A stretch of DNA of 64,000 nucleotides from Prochlorococcus marinus XMU1404 (GTDB lineage: Bacteria; Cyanobacteriota; Cyanobacteriia; PCC-6307; Cyanobiaceae): positions 124,001 through 188,000 of the forward strand of contig NZ_JAAORE010000001.1 of NCBI RefSeq assembly GCF_017696175.1, read 5' to 3'. Below are positions 17,638-26,923 of this stretch, in pieces. The stretch's first letter is position 1; every line of letters begins with the position of its first letter. The translations under genes and the position numbers were made by a program. A model generated the notes under the pieces. The model was not told where the DNA came from and made no database searches. It saw only the letters and a program-made list of their open reading frames with translations.

Positions 17638-18257
17638 ATAGACCACCCTCAAATAGAAAGCCTAGAAGAGGCTCCAATAGAGGTTATTACTCTTCAAATC
17701 CAAGGGATATTAATCCTTATGGACAAAAAAATAGTAGATTGCCTGCTTCTTCTGAAGAAAAGATTACCTTTAATACAGGCACTATTGCTGTTCTTGCTGG
17801 TGTATTAATTTTAGGAGTTGGTATTGGAAGCGCAATTACTAGTACAACAGATGGTGGACAGGGTAATATTGCTAGTCAACAACAATTAGATATGGCTGTT
17901 CCTGATCCTGAGTTTTGTAGACAATGGGGTGCCAGTGCCTTTGTTATTGATGTTGAAATGTATACAACTCTGAATCCATCCACTAGTTTTGTGACGCAAC
18001 CCGCTCTTCAGCCAGGGTGTGTAATTAGGAGAGAAAATTGGACGGTTTTACAAAAACAGGGAGCAATTAGTAATGAAGATGTAAGAGAATGTAAGCAAAG
18101 AATGAATACTTTTGCTTATATTGGATCTATAAGAGATAAACCTATTGTTAAGTGTGTTTATCAGACTGATGTAAATGAAAATAAATTTATAATTAAGGGT
18201 GACGGACAAGCCGAAGATGGAGGAGTAGGTATTAACAAAGAAGCCATCCAATTTTGA
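17634..18257 (+). CDS. DUF3172-type membrane-anchored protein coupled to ndhM
   Basis: The 207-residue protein starts at a GTG overlapping the ndhM stop. It has a basic, Arg/Asn/Ser/Pro-rich N-terminus (1-40), a single hydrophobic segment [20 protein letters not shown] near 49-68, then a soluble domain with conserved-looking Cys residues in [28 protein letters not shown] and VKCVYQT. I recognise the family as DUF3172, found in cyanobacteria, with no known function. The coupling suggests a job tied to NDH-1, for example assembly or membrane attachment, but this is inference. Confidence 0.8.
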   Translation: MNRPPSNRKPRRGSNRGYYSSNPRDINPYGQKNSRLPASSEEKITFNTGTIAVLAGVLILGVGIGSAITSTTDGGQGNIASQQQLDMAVPDPEFCRQWGASAFVIDVEMYTTLNPSTSFVTQPALQPGCVIRRENWTVLQKQGAISNEDVRECKQRMNTFAYIGSIRDKPIVKCVYQTDVNENKFIIKGDGQAEDGGVGINKEAIQF

Positions 18258-18262
18258 TAGAT

Positions 18263-19207
18263 CTATTTGTTCCTCAATGGGCTTTCTAAACTAGCAAATT
18301 GCGGCAGGACATTTTTCTTAAAAACCTCTGATGCTCTTGAAGTATATCTTGATGGATTAGTAATTAGTTTAAGTTCTCTTTTAACCTCTAAGTCAGCGAC
18401 GAAAACTTTGTGGAGTGTTCCTGCTGCTAATTCTCTTTCAATTGAGACAACAGGTAAAAATGAAGCTCCTAGTCCTGATTGAACTGCATTTTTGATTGCT
18501 TCAAGAGAATTTAGTTCCATCTCAATTTTTAATCTTTGAATTTCAAGTCCAGAATCCTGCAGAAGTTTATCCACAACTTTTCTTGTTGTTGATTGAGAAT
18601 CTAATGTCACAAAATTTAATTTGTATAAGTCTTCTTTTAAAAGCTCTTTTTTGTTAGAAAGTGGATGCTTAGATGGTAGAACTAGTGCTAATTCATCTGT
18701 TGCATATGGAATTACTTGTAATAAATTTTCTAATTCTCCAGGTAATTGCCCTCCAATAATCGCTAAATCAATTTGTCCATTGGCAACGCTCCAGCCAGTT
18801 CTTCTAGTACTATGAACCTGAAGTTGAACAGATACTTCAGGGTATTTTTGTCTGAATAGTCCTATCATTCTTGGCATTAAATAGGTTCCCGTAGTTTGAC
18901 TAGCTCCAATTACAAGGGTTCCACCTTTTAAACTATTTAAATCTTCGATAGCTTTGCATGCTTCGTCGCACTGATTCAAAATTCGTTCGCAATATTCAAG
19001 AAGTAGTCTTCCTGCTTCAGTTAAAAGAGCTTTTCTACCTCCCCTATCGAAAATTGTGATTTCAAGTTGTTTCTCTAGGTTTTGTATTTGTAAACTCACA
19101 GCAGGTTGTGTTACATATAATAAATCAGCAGCTTTTTTAAAACTTCCTTGAGCCGCAATGGCTTTCAATATTCTTAATTGGTCGAGAGTAAATGGTAATT
19201 CGGGCAT
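18263..19207 (-). CDS. rbcR: RbcR-type LysR-family transcription regulator
   Basis: The 314-residue protein has an N-terminal LysR winged helix-turn-helix (about 5-65, with [20 protein letters not shown]) and a C-terminal substrate-binding domain containing [15 protein letters not shown] and [21 protein letters not shown], which match the RbcR/Ycf30 group. In cyanobacteria and red-lineage plastids this group controls carbon-fixation genes, and the related NdhR/CcmR controls NDH-1 and carbon-uptake genes. Being next to ndhF and ndhD fits either. Inverted repeats at 19238-19266 lie just upstream and are a probable self-control site. Confidence 0.87.
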   Translation of the reverse strand: MPELPFTLDQLRILKAIAAQGSFKKAADLLYVTQPAVSLQIQNLEKQLEITIFDRGGRKALLTEAGRLLLEYCERILNQCDEACKAIEDLNSLKGGTLVIGASQTTGTYLMPRMIGLFRQKYPEVSVQLQVHSTRRTGWSVANGQIDLAIIGGQLPGELENLLQVIPYATDELALVLPSKHPLSNKKELLKEDLYKLNFVTLDSQSTTRKVVDKLLQDSGLEIQRLKIEMELNSLEAIKNAVQSGLGASFLPVVSIERELAAGTLHKVFVADLEVKRELKLITNPSRYTSRASEVFKKNVLPQFASLESPLRNK

Positions 19208-19237
19208 CCATTGTCCCTACAATATATTTATAATTCT

Positions 19238-19266
19238 AATACTAATAAGTATTCTTGTTAAGAATA
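19238..19266. promoter_or_regulatory. Candidate LysR-type operator between rbcR and the NnrU-like gene
   Basis: AATACT/AGTATT (19238-19253, loop of four) contains ATAC-N6-GTAT, a shape typical of LysR-regulator binding sites. A second inverted repeat TATTCTT/AAGAATA (19250-19266, loop of three) overlaps it. The pair starts 31 bases from the rbcR ATG and ends 25 bases from the divergent gene, where a LysR regulator normally binds to control itself and its neighbour. Confidence 0.42.
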
Positions 19267-19290
19267 AAATTTTTTAAATAATCACAATTT

Positions 19291-20019
19291 ATGGAGACAC
19301 ATAAAACTTCTCTAATAGTTTTAATTTTGATTTTTGCTTTTGCAGTAATTCATAGCGGTGGAGCTGCTTTAAGAATTAAAGCAGAATCTATTATGGGACC
19401 AAGACTATGGAGATTGTGTTTTGTTTTTTTAAGTTTGCCATCTGCAACAATATTGATTAGTTATTTTTTGGCTCACAGATATGATGGAATCAGATTATGG
19501 AATTTCCAAGGTAATAATCTGGTGTTTATAGTAGTTTGGTTTTTAACTGCAATAAGTTTTTTATTTTTATATCCAGCCACTTACAATTTGCTTGAAATTC
19601 CTTCGGTTTTACAACCTAAAGTGAGGATTTATGGTACTGGGATCATGAGAATTACAAGACATCCTCAAGCTTTTGGTCAGATAATTTGGTGTTTTGCACA
19701 TACTTTATGGATTGGCACGTCATTTACATTAATAACTTCTATTGGGTTGATAATGCATCATCTTTTTGCTATTTGGCATGGAGATAAAAGATTGGCTAAT
19801 AGATTTGGAAAAGAATTTGAAAAGTTTAAACAAAATACTTCCATAATCCCATTTGTGGCAATACTTGAAGGAAGGAATCAACTGAAAATTAAAGAATTTT
19901 TTAAGTTATCTCAACTTGGTATAGTAATTGCGATTGGAGTATTGTGGTGGTCCCATCAGTATATAAATGTTGCTGTTAAAACATTTAATTCATCATTTTT
20001 GTCGGAATTTTTCAATTGA
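19291..20019 (+). CDS. NnrU-family membrane protein, probable 15-cis-zeta-carotene isomerase (Z-ISO)
   Basis: The 242-residue protein has about six hydrophobic segments and belongs to the NnrU/Z-ISO family. Histidines fall at H21 (IHSGGAALR), H124 in the family block TRHPQAFGQ, H137, H156-H157 and H163 (FAIWHGDKR). Plant Z-ISO is a heme-b-dependent isomerase using conserved His ligands, and acts between phytoene desaturase and zeta-carotene desaturase. The gene lies 2.1 kb from crtP and downstream of an operator-like site shared with rbcR. Family membership is fairly sure. The isomerase role is inference, since bacterial NnrU members also occur near denitrification genes. Confidence 0.75.
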   Translation: METHKTSLIVLILIFAFAVIHSGGAALRIKAESIMGPRLWRLCFVFLSLPSATILISYFLAHRYDGIRLWNFQGNNLVFIVVWFLTAISFLFLYPATYNLLEIPSVLQPKVRIYGTGIMRITRHPQAFGQIIWCFAHTLWIGTSFTLITSIGLIMHHLFAIWHGDKRLANRFGKEFEKFKQNTSIIPFVAILEGRNQLKIKEFFKLSQLGIVIAIGVLWWSHQYINVAVKTFNSSFLSEFFN

Positions 20020-20053
20020 ACGTTTAAAATCAAAACTATAAGTTTTATATAAG

Positions 20054-22075
20054 ATGCCTCAAGCCTCAGAAATTGCCTGGTTAATCCCTGTTTTCCCCCT
20101 TATTGGATCAGTTATTTCCGGCTTAGGACTGATAAGTATTAATAAGAAAATTAATAATTCTAGAGAAATAGTTTCTATAGGTCTCATTTCTTTCGTTGGA
20201 ATTTCTGCAGTAATTAGTTATAAAGCTCTGATAGAACAAATAAATGGTTATCAAGCTGTAGAAAAACTTTTTATATGGGCTAATGCTGGGGATTTCACAA
20301 TTCCGATGGGCTTTGTTCTTGATCCTTTGGGTAGTGTCATGCTTGCTTTAGTAACCACAATAACTTTGTTAGTGATGATTTACTCTCATGGTTATATGGC
20401 GCATGACAAGGGTTATGTAAGGTTTTTTACATATTTAGCTCTATTTAGTAGCTCAATGATGGGATTAATAATTAGCCCAAATTTGTTGGAAATTTACGTT
20501 TTTTGGGAATTAGTTGGTATGTGCTCCTACTTATTGGTTGGTTTTTGGTACGACAGAGATGGTGCTGCTCATGCTGCACAAAAAGCATTTGTTGTTAACA
20601 GAGTAGGTGATTTTGGATTATTACTTGGCATTCTTGGGCTATTTTGGGCAACGAATAGTTTTGATTTTAATGAAATAGCTATTGGAATTTCTCAATCAGT
20701 TTCTGAAAATTCAATACCTTTGTGGGCTGCTTTGCTTCTTTGTTTTTTAGTTTTTTTAGGCCCAATGGCAAAATCTGCTCAGTTTCCTCTTCATGTATGG
20801 TTACCTGATGCTATGGAGGGCCCAACACCTATATCTGCTCTTATTCACGCAGCTACAATGGTTGCCGCAGGAATATTCTTAGTAGCTAGGCTCCAACCTT
20901 TATATTCAATATTCCCCTCAATTCAGTTCATTATTGCTTTAGTTGGTACCATTACATGTTTTTTAGGTGCTTCTATAGCTTTGACACAAATGGATTTAAA
21001 AAAGGGTTTAGCGTACAGTACTGTTTCTCAGCTCGGTTATATGATGCTTGCGATGGGTTGTGGAGCTCCAGTAGCAGGAATTTTTCATTTAGTTACTCAT
21101 GCTTGCTTTAAAGCGATGCTATTTTTGGGATCCGGTTCTGTCATACATGCAATGGAAGAAGTAGTAGGTCATCAGCCTATATTGGCACAAGATATGAGAT
21201 TAATGGGCGGTTTAAGAAAAAAAATGCCATATACTTCTGCAACATTTTTGATAGGTTGTGTAGCAATAAGTGGTATTCCTCCATTGGCAGGTTTTTGGAG
21301 TAAAGACGAGATATTAGGAAATGCATTTATATCCTTTCCAGCTTTTTGGTTTGTTGGATTGTTAACAGCTGGCATGACTGCCTTTTATATGTTTAGGCTT
21401 TATTTCTTAACATTTGAAGGAGATTTCAGAGGCGAGAATAAAGAATTACAGAAAGAGCTGCTAATAGCTTCTAAATCAAATTTAGATGAAGAAAACGAGG
21501 AAGATCATGAAGAACATGGCACTATTCATGAGTCTCCCTGGTCCATGACATTCCCCTTAGTGTTTCTAGCTGTGCCATCAGTAATTATCGGCTTCATGGG
21601 ACTTCCATGGGATAGTAAATTTGCAAATTTACTTGATCCTAAGGAAGCAGAGGCAGCTGCAAAAGCCTTTGAATTAGCAGAATTTTTGCCTTTAGCGATA
21701 GCGTCAGTTCTTATTGCTTCAGCTGGAATAATTATTGCTTATCAGGCATATTTTGTGAAAAAGATTAATTTGCCAGTTTTATTTGCTGAAAAGTTTCCTA
21801 CTATTAATAAATTTTTATCTAATAAATGGTACCTAGACGATATTAATGAAAAACTTTTTGTAAAGGGTAGTAGAAAACTTGCTAAAGAAGTTTTAGAAGT
21901 TGATTCTAAGGTTGTTGATGGCGTTGTAAATCTTACTGGACTTGTAACTTTAGGTAGTGGAGAAGGTTTAAAATATTTTGAGACTGGTAGAGCTCAATTT
22001 TACGCTCTAATTGTTTTTGGAGGAGTTATTTTATTAGTCGCGATATTTGGGTTTCAATCTCCACAAGTAACTTAA
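20054..22075 (+). CDS. ndhF: NDH-1 subunit 5 (NdhF), proton-pumping membrane subunit
   Basis: NdhF is the large distal antiporter-like membrane subunit of NDH-1. The 673-residue protein has about 16 hydrophobic segments. Its blocks are IYVFWELVGMCSYLLVGFWY, the Lys-bearing FLGPMAKSAQFPLHVWLPDA, and EGPTPISALIHAATMVAAG. A charged hydrophilic insert (about 475-500, Glu/Asp/His-rich) precedes the C-terminal lateral helix region. The close match to the NdhF1 type suggests the respiratory/cyclic NDH-1 complex rather than the CO2-uptake NdhF3 or F4. It is followed by ndhD after 84 bases. Confidence 0.95.
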   Translation: MPQASEIAWLIPVFPLIGSVISGLGLISINKKINNSREIVSIGLISFVGISAVISYKALIEQINGYQAVEKLFIWANAGDFTIPMGFVLDPLGSVMLALVTTITLLVMIYSHGYMAHDKGYVRFFTYLALFSSSMMGLIISPNLLEIYVFWELVGMCSYLLVGFWYDRDGAAHAAQKAFVVNRVGDFGLLLGILGLFWATNSFDFNEIAIGISQSVSENSIPLWAALLLCFLVFLGPMAKSAQFPLHVWLPDAMEGPTPISALIHAATMVAAGIFLVARLQPLYSIFPSIQFIIALVGTITCFLGASIALTQMDLKKGLAYSTVSQLGYMMLAMGCGAPVAGIFHLVTHACFKAMLFLGSGSVIHAMEEVVGHQPILAQDMRLMGGLRKKMPYTSATFLIGCVAISGIPPLAGFWSKDEILGNAFISFPAFWFVGLLTAGMTAFYMFRLYFLTFEGDFRGENKELQKELLIASKSNLDEENEEDHEEHGTIHESPWSMTFPLVFLAVPSVIIGFMGLPWDSKFANLLDPKEAEAAAKAFELAEFLPLAIASVLIASAGIIIAYQAYFVKKINLPVLFAEKFPTINKFLSNKWYLDDINEKLFVKGSRKLAKEVLEVDSKVVDGVVNLTGLVTLGSGEGLKYFETGRAQFYALIVFGGVILLVAIFGFQSPQVT

Positions 22076-22090
22076 TTACAATTGTGTGTC

Positions 22091-22111
22091 TTCACTGTCC
22101 ATTGGGGTGAA
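22091..22111 (+). other. Short GC-richer hairpin between ndhF and ndhD
   Basis: TTCAC pairs with GTGAA, and an inner TCC/GGG-type pairing closes on the loop ATT, with a small bulge. It stands out from the AT-rich surroundings. It is followed by A residues, not T residues, on the coding strand, so it is not a normal intrinsic terminator for ndhF; RNA processing or stabilisation is possible. Confidence 0.25.
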
Positions 22112-22159
22112 AAAATACAGATAATTTCTAGAATTTATTTAAGATAAATTTCTATTAAA

Positions 22160-23800
22160 TTGAGTACTTATTTTTTTACACATTTTGCGACAGAAATTTT
22201 GGGAACTTTAGGGGCTGGATTGTCTAATTTACCTTGGTTATCCGCCTCAATTTTGTTCCCAATTGGTAGTGCATTTGTGATCCCTTTTTTCCCAGATAAA
22301 GGGGATGGGAAAGAAGTTAGATGGTATGCATTGTCTATTGCATTAATAACTTTTTTAATAACTGTAGGTTCTTATATAAATGGCTTTGATATTAATAATG
22401 AAAAGGTTCAACTGAAAGAAAATATTAGTTGGCTTCCTGATTTAGGCCTTACTTGGTCAGTTGGCGCCGATGGCATTTCAATGCCGTTAATATTGTTAAC
22501 TAGTTTTATAACTGCTTTAGCAGTTCTAGCTGCATGGCCTGTAAAGTTCAAGCCTAAGTTATTTTTCTTTTTGATATTGGTGATGGATGGTGGCCAAATC
22601 GCTGTATTTGCAGTTCAAGATATGCTTTTATTCTTTCTAACTTGGGAACTTGAGTTAATTCCGGTATATTTATTGTTGGCTATATGGGGTGGCAAAAATA
22701 GACAATATGCAGCAACAAAATTCATTATTTATACAGCTGGCAGTTCTATTTTTATTCTCCTTGCTGCGTTGGCAATGGGATTCTACGGCACAGAGATCCC
22801 TAACTTTGAGTTTTCTCACTTAGCAGCTCAAGATTTTAGTCAGAAATTCCAAATTTTATGTTATGTCGGGCTTTTAATTGCATTTGGAGTAAAACTCCCA
22901 ATAGTACCCCTTCATACTTGGCTCCCAGATGCTCATGGAGAGGCTACAGCTCCTGTTCATATGCTTCTAGCTGGAATTCTATTGAAAATGGGAGGATATG
23001 CTCTTTTAAGATTTAATGCTCAATTATTACCTGTTGCTCATGCTCAATTTGCCCCATTGTTAATAGTTTTAGGAGTAGTAAATATAATTTATGCTGCATT
23101 AACTTCTTTTGCTCAAAGAAATCTCAAAAGAAAAATTGCATACAGTTCTATAAGTCATATGGGTTTTGTTCTTATTGGAATAGGTAGTTTTAGCAGCCTT
23201 GGAACTAGTGGAGCAATGCTACAAATGGTTAGTCATGGATTAATTGGAGCCAGTTTATTTTTTCTTGTTGGAGCAACTTACGATAGAACAAAGACTCTTA
23301 AACTTGATGAAATGAGTGGTGTAGGACAAAAAATGAGAATCATGTTTGCCCTATGGACTGCATGTTCTCTTGCTTCACTTGCTTTGCCAGGAATGAGTGG
23401 ATTTGTGTCTGAATTAATGGTATTTACAGGATTTGTTACCGATGAAGTTTATACACTACCGTTTAGAGTAGTTATGGCCTCTTTAGCTGCTATAGGCGTA
23501 ATACTTACTCCTATCTATCTACTATCAATGTTACGAGAAATTTTCTTTGGTAAAGAAAATCCTAAATTAACCGAAGAACGAAAACTTATCGATGCAGAGC
23601 CTAGAGAAGTTTATATTATTGCTTGTTTACTTTTGCCGATAATTGGAATAGGTTTATATCCAAGATTAGTTACAGAAAGTTATCTTGCATCTATTAATAA
23701 TTTAGTTGATAGAGATCTAACTGCAGTTAAAAGTGCTGTTAAGACAAATATTTTCTCTGGAACTCAAAAAAATGATATCCTTAAAGCGCCAACAATATAA
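22160..23800 (+). CDS. ndhD: NDH-1 subunit 4 (NdhD), proton-pumping membrane subunit
   Basis: NdhD is an antiporter-like membrane subunit of NDH-1. The protein has about 14 hydrophobic segments with the conserved blocks [58 protein letters not shown] and [14 protein letters not shown], all typical of NdhD1. The start is uncertain: TTG at 22160 gives 546 residues, while TTG at 22199, just before [16 protein letters not shown], gives about 533 and may fit the family better. No ATG is available near either. It forms an operon with ndhF. Confidence 0.94.
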   Translation: MSTYFFTHFATEILGTLGAGLSNLPWLSASILFPIGSAFVIPFFPDKGDGKEVRWYALSIALITFLITVGSYINGFDINNEKVQLKENISWLPDLGLTWSVGADGISMPLILLTSFITALAVLAAWPVKFKPKLFFFLILVMDGGQIAVFAVQDMLLFFLTWELELIPVYLLLAIWGGKNRQYAATKFIIYTAGSSIFILLAALAMGFYGTEIPNFEFSHLAAQDFSQKFQILCYVGLLIAFGVKLPIVPLHTWLPDAHGEATAPVHMLLAGILLKMGGYALLRFNAQLLPVAHAQFAPLLIVLGVVNIIYAALTSFAQRNLKRKIAYSSISHMGFVLIGIGSFSSLGTSGAMLQMVSHGLIGASLFFLVGATYDRTKTLKLDEMSGVGQKMRIMFALWTACSLASLALPGMSGFVSELMVFTGFVTDEVYTLPFRVVMASLAAIGVILTPIYLLSMLREIFFGKENPKLTEERKLIDAEPREVYIIACLLLPIIGIGLYPRLVTESYLASINNLVDRDLTAVKSAVKTNIFSGTQKNDILKAPTI

Positions 23801-23809
23801 TTTCTTAAA

Positions 23810-23854
23810 TTAATGCAATATTATTTGGCATTAAATAATTAAGAAGATATCTTA
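23810..23854 (+). terminator. Possible weak terminator region after ndhD
   Basis: Two AT-rich stem-loops follow the ndhD stop: TTAATGC/GCATTAA (23810-23834, 11-base loop) and TAAGA/TCTTA (23840-23854, 5-base loop). Neither has a strong GC stem followed by a T run, so termination here is only a suggestion. The rest of the 123-base gap to scpA shows nothing clear. Confidence 0.25.
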
Positions 23855-23923
23855 TGGGTAGATATTTTCTATTTTAAGATACCTTATTTTAATTCCATTG
23901 ATAGGCAACAATTAGGACCTAGA

Positions 23924-24745
23924 TTGTTGATTAAGTTTCTTCAAGATGCCGCTGGAAAAGGTGATCTTGATCCATGGGATATTGATGTAATAAGTGTAAT
24001 AGACAGTTTTTTAGAGCAATACTCCCAAACTTTAGGAAGAAAATCAAATAGTCAAATGTCATATCAGAAGGATTTGTCTGAGACGAGCGAGGCTTTTTTT
24101 GCAGCTTCCGTACTAGTTAATTTAAAGGCTCAGGTTTTGGAATCTGATGTTTTTAAAGAAAATTCTTCTGATTTTGAAGATAATTTCGACTTAGATGATC
24201 AAGATTGGATAGATCAAGAATTTGATATTCCAAAATACCCTGAAAAATACCTAAGAAGAAGATCAATAGCGCAACCAATTCTTAAACGTACTACAACCTT
24301 AGGAGAACTTGTAAGTCAGTTAGAGTCTATTGCTGAAGTTATAGAAACACAAGATCTTCTGCTAATGAAGAGAAAAAGAAATAAAAAATATTCTGATAAG
24401 GCTTTAATTTCTCAAGTCAAATCATTAGCGCATCGTGAGAAACTGCCGGAAACTACTAAAGCACTTGGTAAATTTATTGATGGATGGGAAAAGGCATTAC
24501 AATGGATAGATTTTGAATATTTAGTTGAGCAATGGCAAATAGTTGTAAAAAATGATTTAGATAAAGATCGTCTTGGGGTATTTTGGGCTTTATTATTTTT
24601 ATCATCTGAAAATAAAATTGAAATTAAACAAATTAATTCTTTATATGGCCCAATTCAAATTAAAAGAATAATTCCTGATGGAGGTCTAGCTCAATTACCT
24701 ATAGAGAATCTTGAAGTAACCAATACCTATCCATCTGCTATTTAG
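23924..24745 (+). CDS. scpA: Segregation and condensation protein A (ScpA)
   Basis: ScpA is the kleisin that links SMC heads and helps compact and segregate the chromosome. The 273-residue protein has the N-terminal kleisin motif LLIKFLQDAAGKGDLDPWDI, then an SMC-neck-type helix region (FFAASVLVNLKAQVLE), an acidic middle part, and a C-terminal winged-helix-like end (GVFWALLFLSSENKIEIKQ). The start is unusual. Only tandem TTG codons at 23924-23929 are available, and the family-like residues LGPR just upstream are in frame but without ATG, GTG or TTG back to a stop at 23840. An ATT start at 23897 is conceivable. Confidence 0.85.
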   Translation: MLIKFLQDAAGKGDLDPWDIDVISVIDSFLEQYSQTLGRKSNSQMSYQKDLSETSEAFFAASVLVNLKAQVLESDVFKENSSDFEDNFDLDDQDWIDQEFDIPKYPEKYLRRRSIAQPILKRTTTLGELVSQLESIAEVIETQDLLLMKRKRNKKYSDKALISQVKSLAHREKLPETTKALGKFIDGWEKALQWIDFEYLVEQWQIVVKNDLDKDRLGVFWALLFLSSENKIEIKQINSLYGPIQIKRIIPDGGLAQLPIENLEVTNTYPSAI

Positions 24746-24764
24746 AAGCTTAATAGTAATAACG

Positions 24765-24783
24765 TATAATCTTTAAAAAGAGG
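24765..24783 (+). promoter_or_regulatory. Candidate -10 box and ribosome binding site of the sugar nucleotidyltransferase gene
   Basis: TATAAT at 24765-24770 and GAGG at 24780-24783, ten bases before the ATG at 24794. The Shine-Dalgarno sequence is clearer than for most genes in this window. The two are close, so a transcript from this -10 would have a leader of only about 17 bases and might lose part of the site. Confidence 0.3.
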
Positions 24784-24793
24784 TTTTGAATTC

Positions 24794-25972
24794 ATGAAGG
24801 CAATGATACTTGCAGCAGGTAAAGGTACACGTGTTCAGCCCATAACTCATATTATTCCAAAACCTATGATACCGATTTTACAAAAACCTGTAATGGAGTT
24901 TCTTTTAGAACTTTTAAAAGAGCATGGCTTTAAAGAAATAATGGTTAATGTTTCACATCTCGCTGAAGAAATTGAAAATTACTTTCGGGATGGTCAAAGA
25001 TTTGGTGTGGAGATAGCATATAGTTTCGAGGGTAGAATTGAAGATGGAGAATTAATTGGAGATGCTTTAGGTTCAGCAGGCGGATTAAAAAAAATTCAAG
25101 ATTTTCAAAATTTTTTTGATGAAACTTTTGTTGTACTCTGTGGAGATGCTTTAGTTGATTTAGATTTGACAGAAGCGGTTAAGAAACATAAGGAAAAGGG
25201 TGCAATTGCGAGTTTAGTAACAAAAACAGTAACTAGAGATCAAGTATCAAGTTATGGCGTAGTTGTCTCGGATAGCAATGGGAGAATAAAGGCTTTTCAA
25301 GAAAAGCCATCTGTAGATAAAGCTTTAGGTGACTCTATAAATACAGGTATTTACCTTTTTGAACCTGAAATTTTTAATTACATACCATCTGGTGAAAAAT
25401 TTGATATTGGTGCTGATCTTTTTCCTAAACTTGTTGAAATGGATTTACCATTTTTTGCGCTTCCAATGGACTTCGAATGGGTAGATATTGGAAAAGTTCC
25501 TGATTATTGGAGTGCTATTCGTAATGTATTACTAGGTAAGGTAAGACAAGTTGAGATACCTGGTAAAGAAATCAAACCTGGAGTTTTTACGGGATTAAAT
25601 GTTGCTGCTAATTGGGATTCAGTTGATATTACTGGGCCAGTATACATAGGTGGAATGACAAGAATAGAAGATGGGGCAACAATTATTGGACCTGCAATGA
25701 TTGGCCCCAGTTGTTGCATTTCAGAAGGTGCAACAATTGATAATTCAATTATTTTCGATTATTCCAAAATCGGTAAGGGTGTCCGACTTGTAGATAAGTT
25801 AGTATTTGGCCGTTACTGCGTGGGAAAAAATGGAGATCACTTTGACTTGCAAGATGCATCTTTAGATTGGTTGATAACAGATTCTAGAAGATCTGATATG
25901 ACCGAGCCATCTCCTCAGCAGAAGGCAATGGCAGAATTATTAGGTACTGATTTGATTAATATTCCAGACTAA
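24794..25972 (+). CDS. NDP-sugar pyrophosphorylase with C-terminal beta-helix
   Basis: A sugar-1-phosphate nucleotidyltransferase making an activated sugar for cell-surface polysaccharide or glycoconjugates. The 392-residue protein opens with the nucleotide-binding MILAAGKGTRVQPITHIIPK, then VVLCGDALVDLDL with metal-binding Asp, the FQEKP motif and the INTGIYLF block. From about residue 255 it has hexapeptide-like turns (VYIGGMTRIEDGATIIGP) forming a left-handed beta-helix. The family includes mannose-1-phosphate guanylyl- and glucose-1-phosphate transferases, and the substrate cannot be fixed by eye. Its 3' end overlaps metF on the other strand by 17 bases. Confidence 0.88.
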   Translation: MKAMILAAGKGTRVQPITHIIPKPMIPILQKPVMEFLLELLKEHGFKEIMVNVSHLAEEIENYFRDGQRFGVEIAYSFEGRIEDGELIGDALGSAGGLKKIQDFQNFFDETFVVLCGDALVDLDLTEAVKKHKEKGAIASLVTKTVTRDQVSSYGVVVSDSNGRIKAFQEKPSVDKALGDSINTGIYLFEPEIFNYIPSGEKFDIGADLFPKLVEMDLPFFALPMDFEWVDIGKVPDYWSAIRNVLLGKVRQVEIPGKEIKPGVFTGLNVAANWDSVDITGPVYIGGMTRIEDGATIIGPAMIGPSCCISEGATIDNSIIFDYSKIGKGVRLVDKLVFGRYCVGKNGDHFDLQDASLDWLITDSRRSDMTEPSPQQKAMAELLGTDLINIPD

Positions 25973-26846
25973 GATCAGCTTTTGTAAGAATCTCAGGGAT
26001 TAAGTGCTCGGACTTAACTGCCATTAAATGAATCCCATTCGCTATTTTAAAAAAGTCTTGAGCTTGTTCAGCTGCAATTTGAATACCCTCTTCTAAGGGG
26101 TTTTTGGCATTTTTGAGACGATTTAATATATTTTCAGGAATGTTTGCACCAGGGACGTATTTGTTTATAAAAAGAGCATTTTTGTAAGACTTTAATAAAA
26201 ATACACCTGCAATTACAGGAATCTCTAAGGGTTCTGCTATTTTTTCGCAAAAATCTATTAAGTTTTCTTTTTCCATAACCATTTGAGTTTGTATAAATTG
26301 AGCTCCAGCCTCTTTCTTCTTTCTTATTCTATTTTCTAAACTTCTTTGATTGTTGCAACTTGGATCTGCTGCAGCTCCCGCATATATAAATGTTTTTTTA
26401 TCGGGAAGTTCCCCAAAAGTAGGATCAATTCCTTTATTGAAGGCCTGAATTTGTTGTAGCAATCTTACTGACTCAAATTGGTGTACTGCTTTTGCATCTT
26501 TTTGATCCCCAGCTTTTACTGAATCACCGGTAATACATAAGATGTTTTTAATTCCTAAAGCATTTGCTCCTAGAATGTCTGATTGTAAAGCAATTTTATT
26601 ACGATCTCTGCAAGATATTTGCATTACTGGTTCTATCCCATTTTCCAGTAATAGTTTGGACATTGCCAAGCTGCACATTCTCATTACAGCCCTGCTTCCG
26701 TCTGTAATGTTAACAGCATGTACCTTATCTTTCAAAAGTTGTGCTATCTTAAGAGATCTTATGGGGTCTCCACCTCTAGGGGGCATTAACTCTGCCGTAA
26801 TTACCTTGGATTTTTTTTCTAAAGTCTTCTGAAGTTTTGATTTCAA
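25956..26846 (-). CDS. metF: 5,10-Methylenetetrahydrofolate reductase
   Basis: MetF reduces methylene-THF to methyl-THF for methionine synthesis. The 296-residue TIM-barrel protein has the family features ITAELMPPRGGD near the start, VHAVNITDG, LCITGDSVKAGDQ and AGAQFIQTQMVME in order. Length is normal for the bacterial type. The start codon is TTG at 26846 (MKSKLQKTLEKKSK), with no ATG nearby. It is divergent from the PedR-like gene with 77 bases between, and its end overlaps the sugar nucleotidyltransferase gene. Confidence 0.92.
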   Translation of the reverse strand: MKSKLQKTLEKKSKVITAELMPPRGGDPIRSLKIAQLLKDKVHAVNITDGSRAVMRMCSLAMSKLLLENGIEPVMQISCRDRNKIALQSDILGANALGIKNILCITGDSVKAGDQKDAKAVHQFESVRLLQQIQAFNKGIDPTFGELPDKKTFIYAGAAADPSCNNQRSLENRIRKKKEAGAQFIQTQMVMEKENLIDFCEKIAEPLEIPVIAGVFLLKSYKNALFINKYVPGANIPENILNRLKNAKNPLEEGIQIAAEQAQDFFKIANGIHLMAVKSEHLIPEILTKADLSLEY

Positions 26847-26923
26847 TTGCTTTTGTTTCCTAATTGGTTAACAAGTGTAGTGAGATTGCTAAACTTAATT
26901 AATATAAAAAAGGAACTGTTTAA

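Noticed and set aside
20032-20046. AAAACT/AGTTTT hairpin before ndhF as a terminator
   Set aside because: Only six pairs, almost all A-T, with no T run after it; likely chance in AT-rich sequence.
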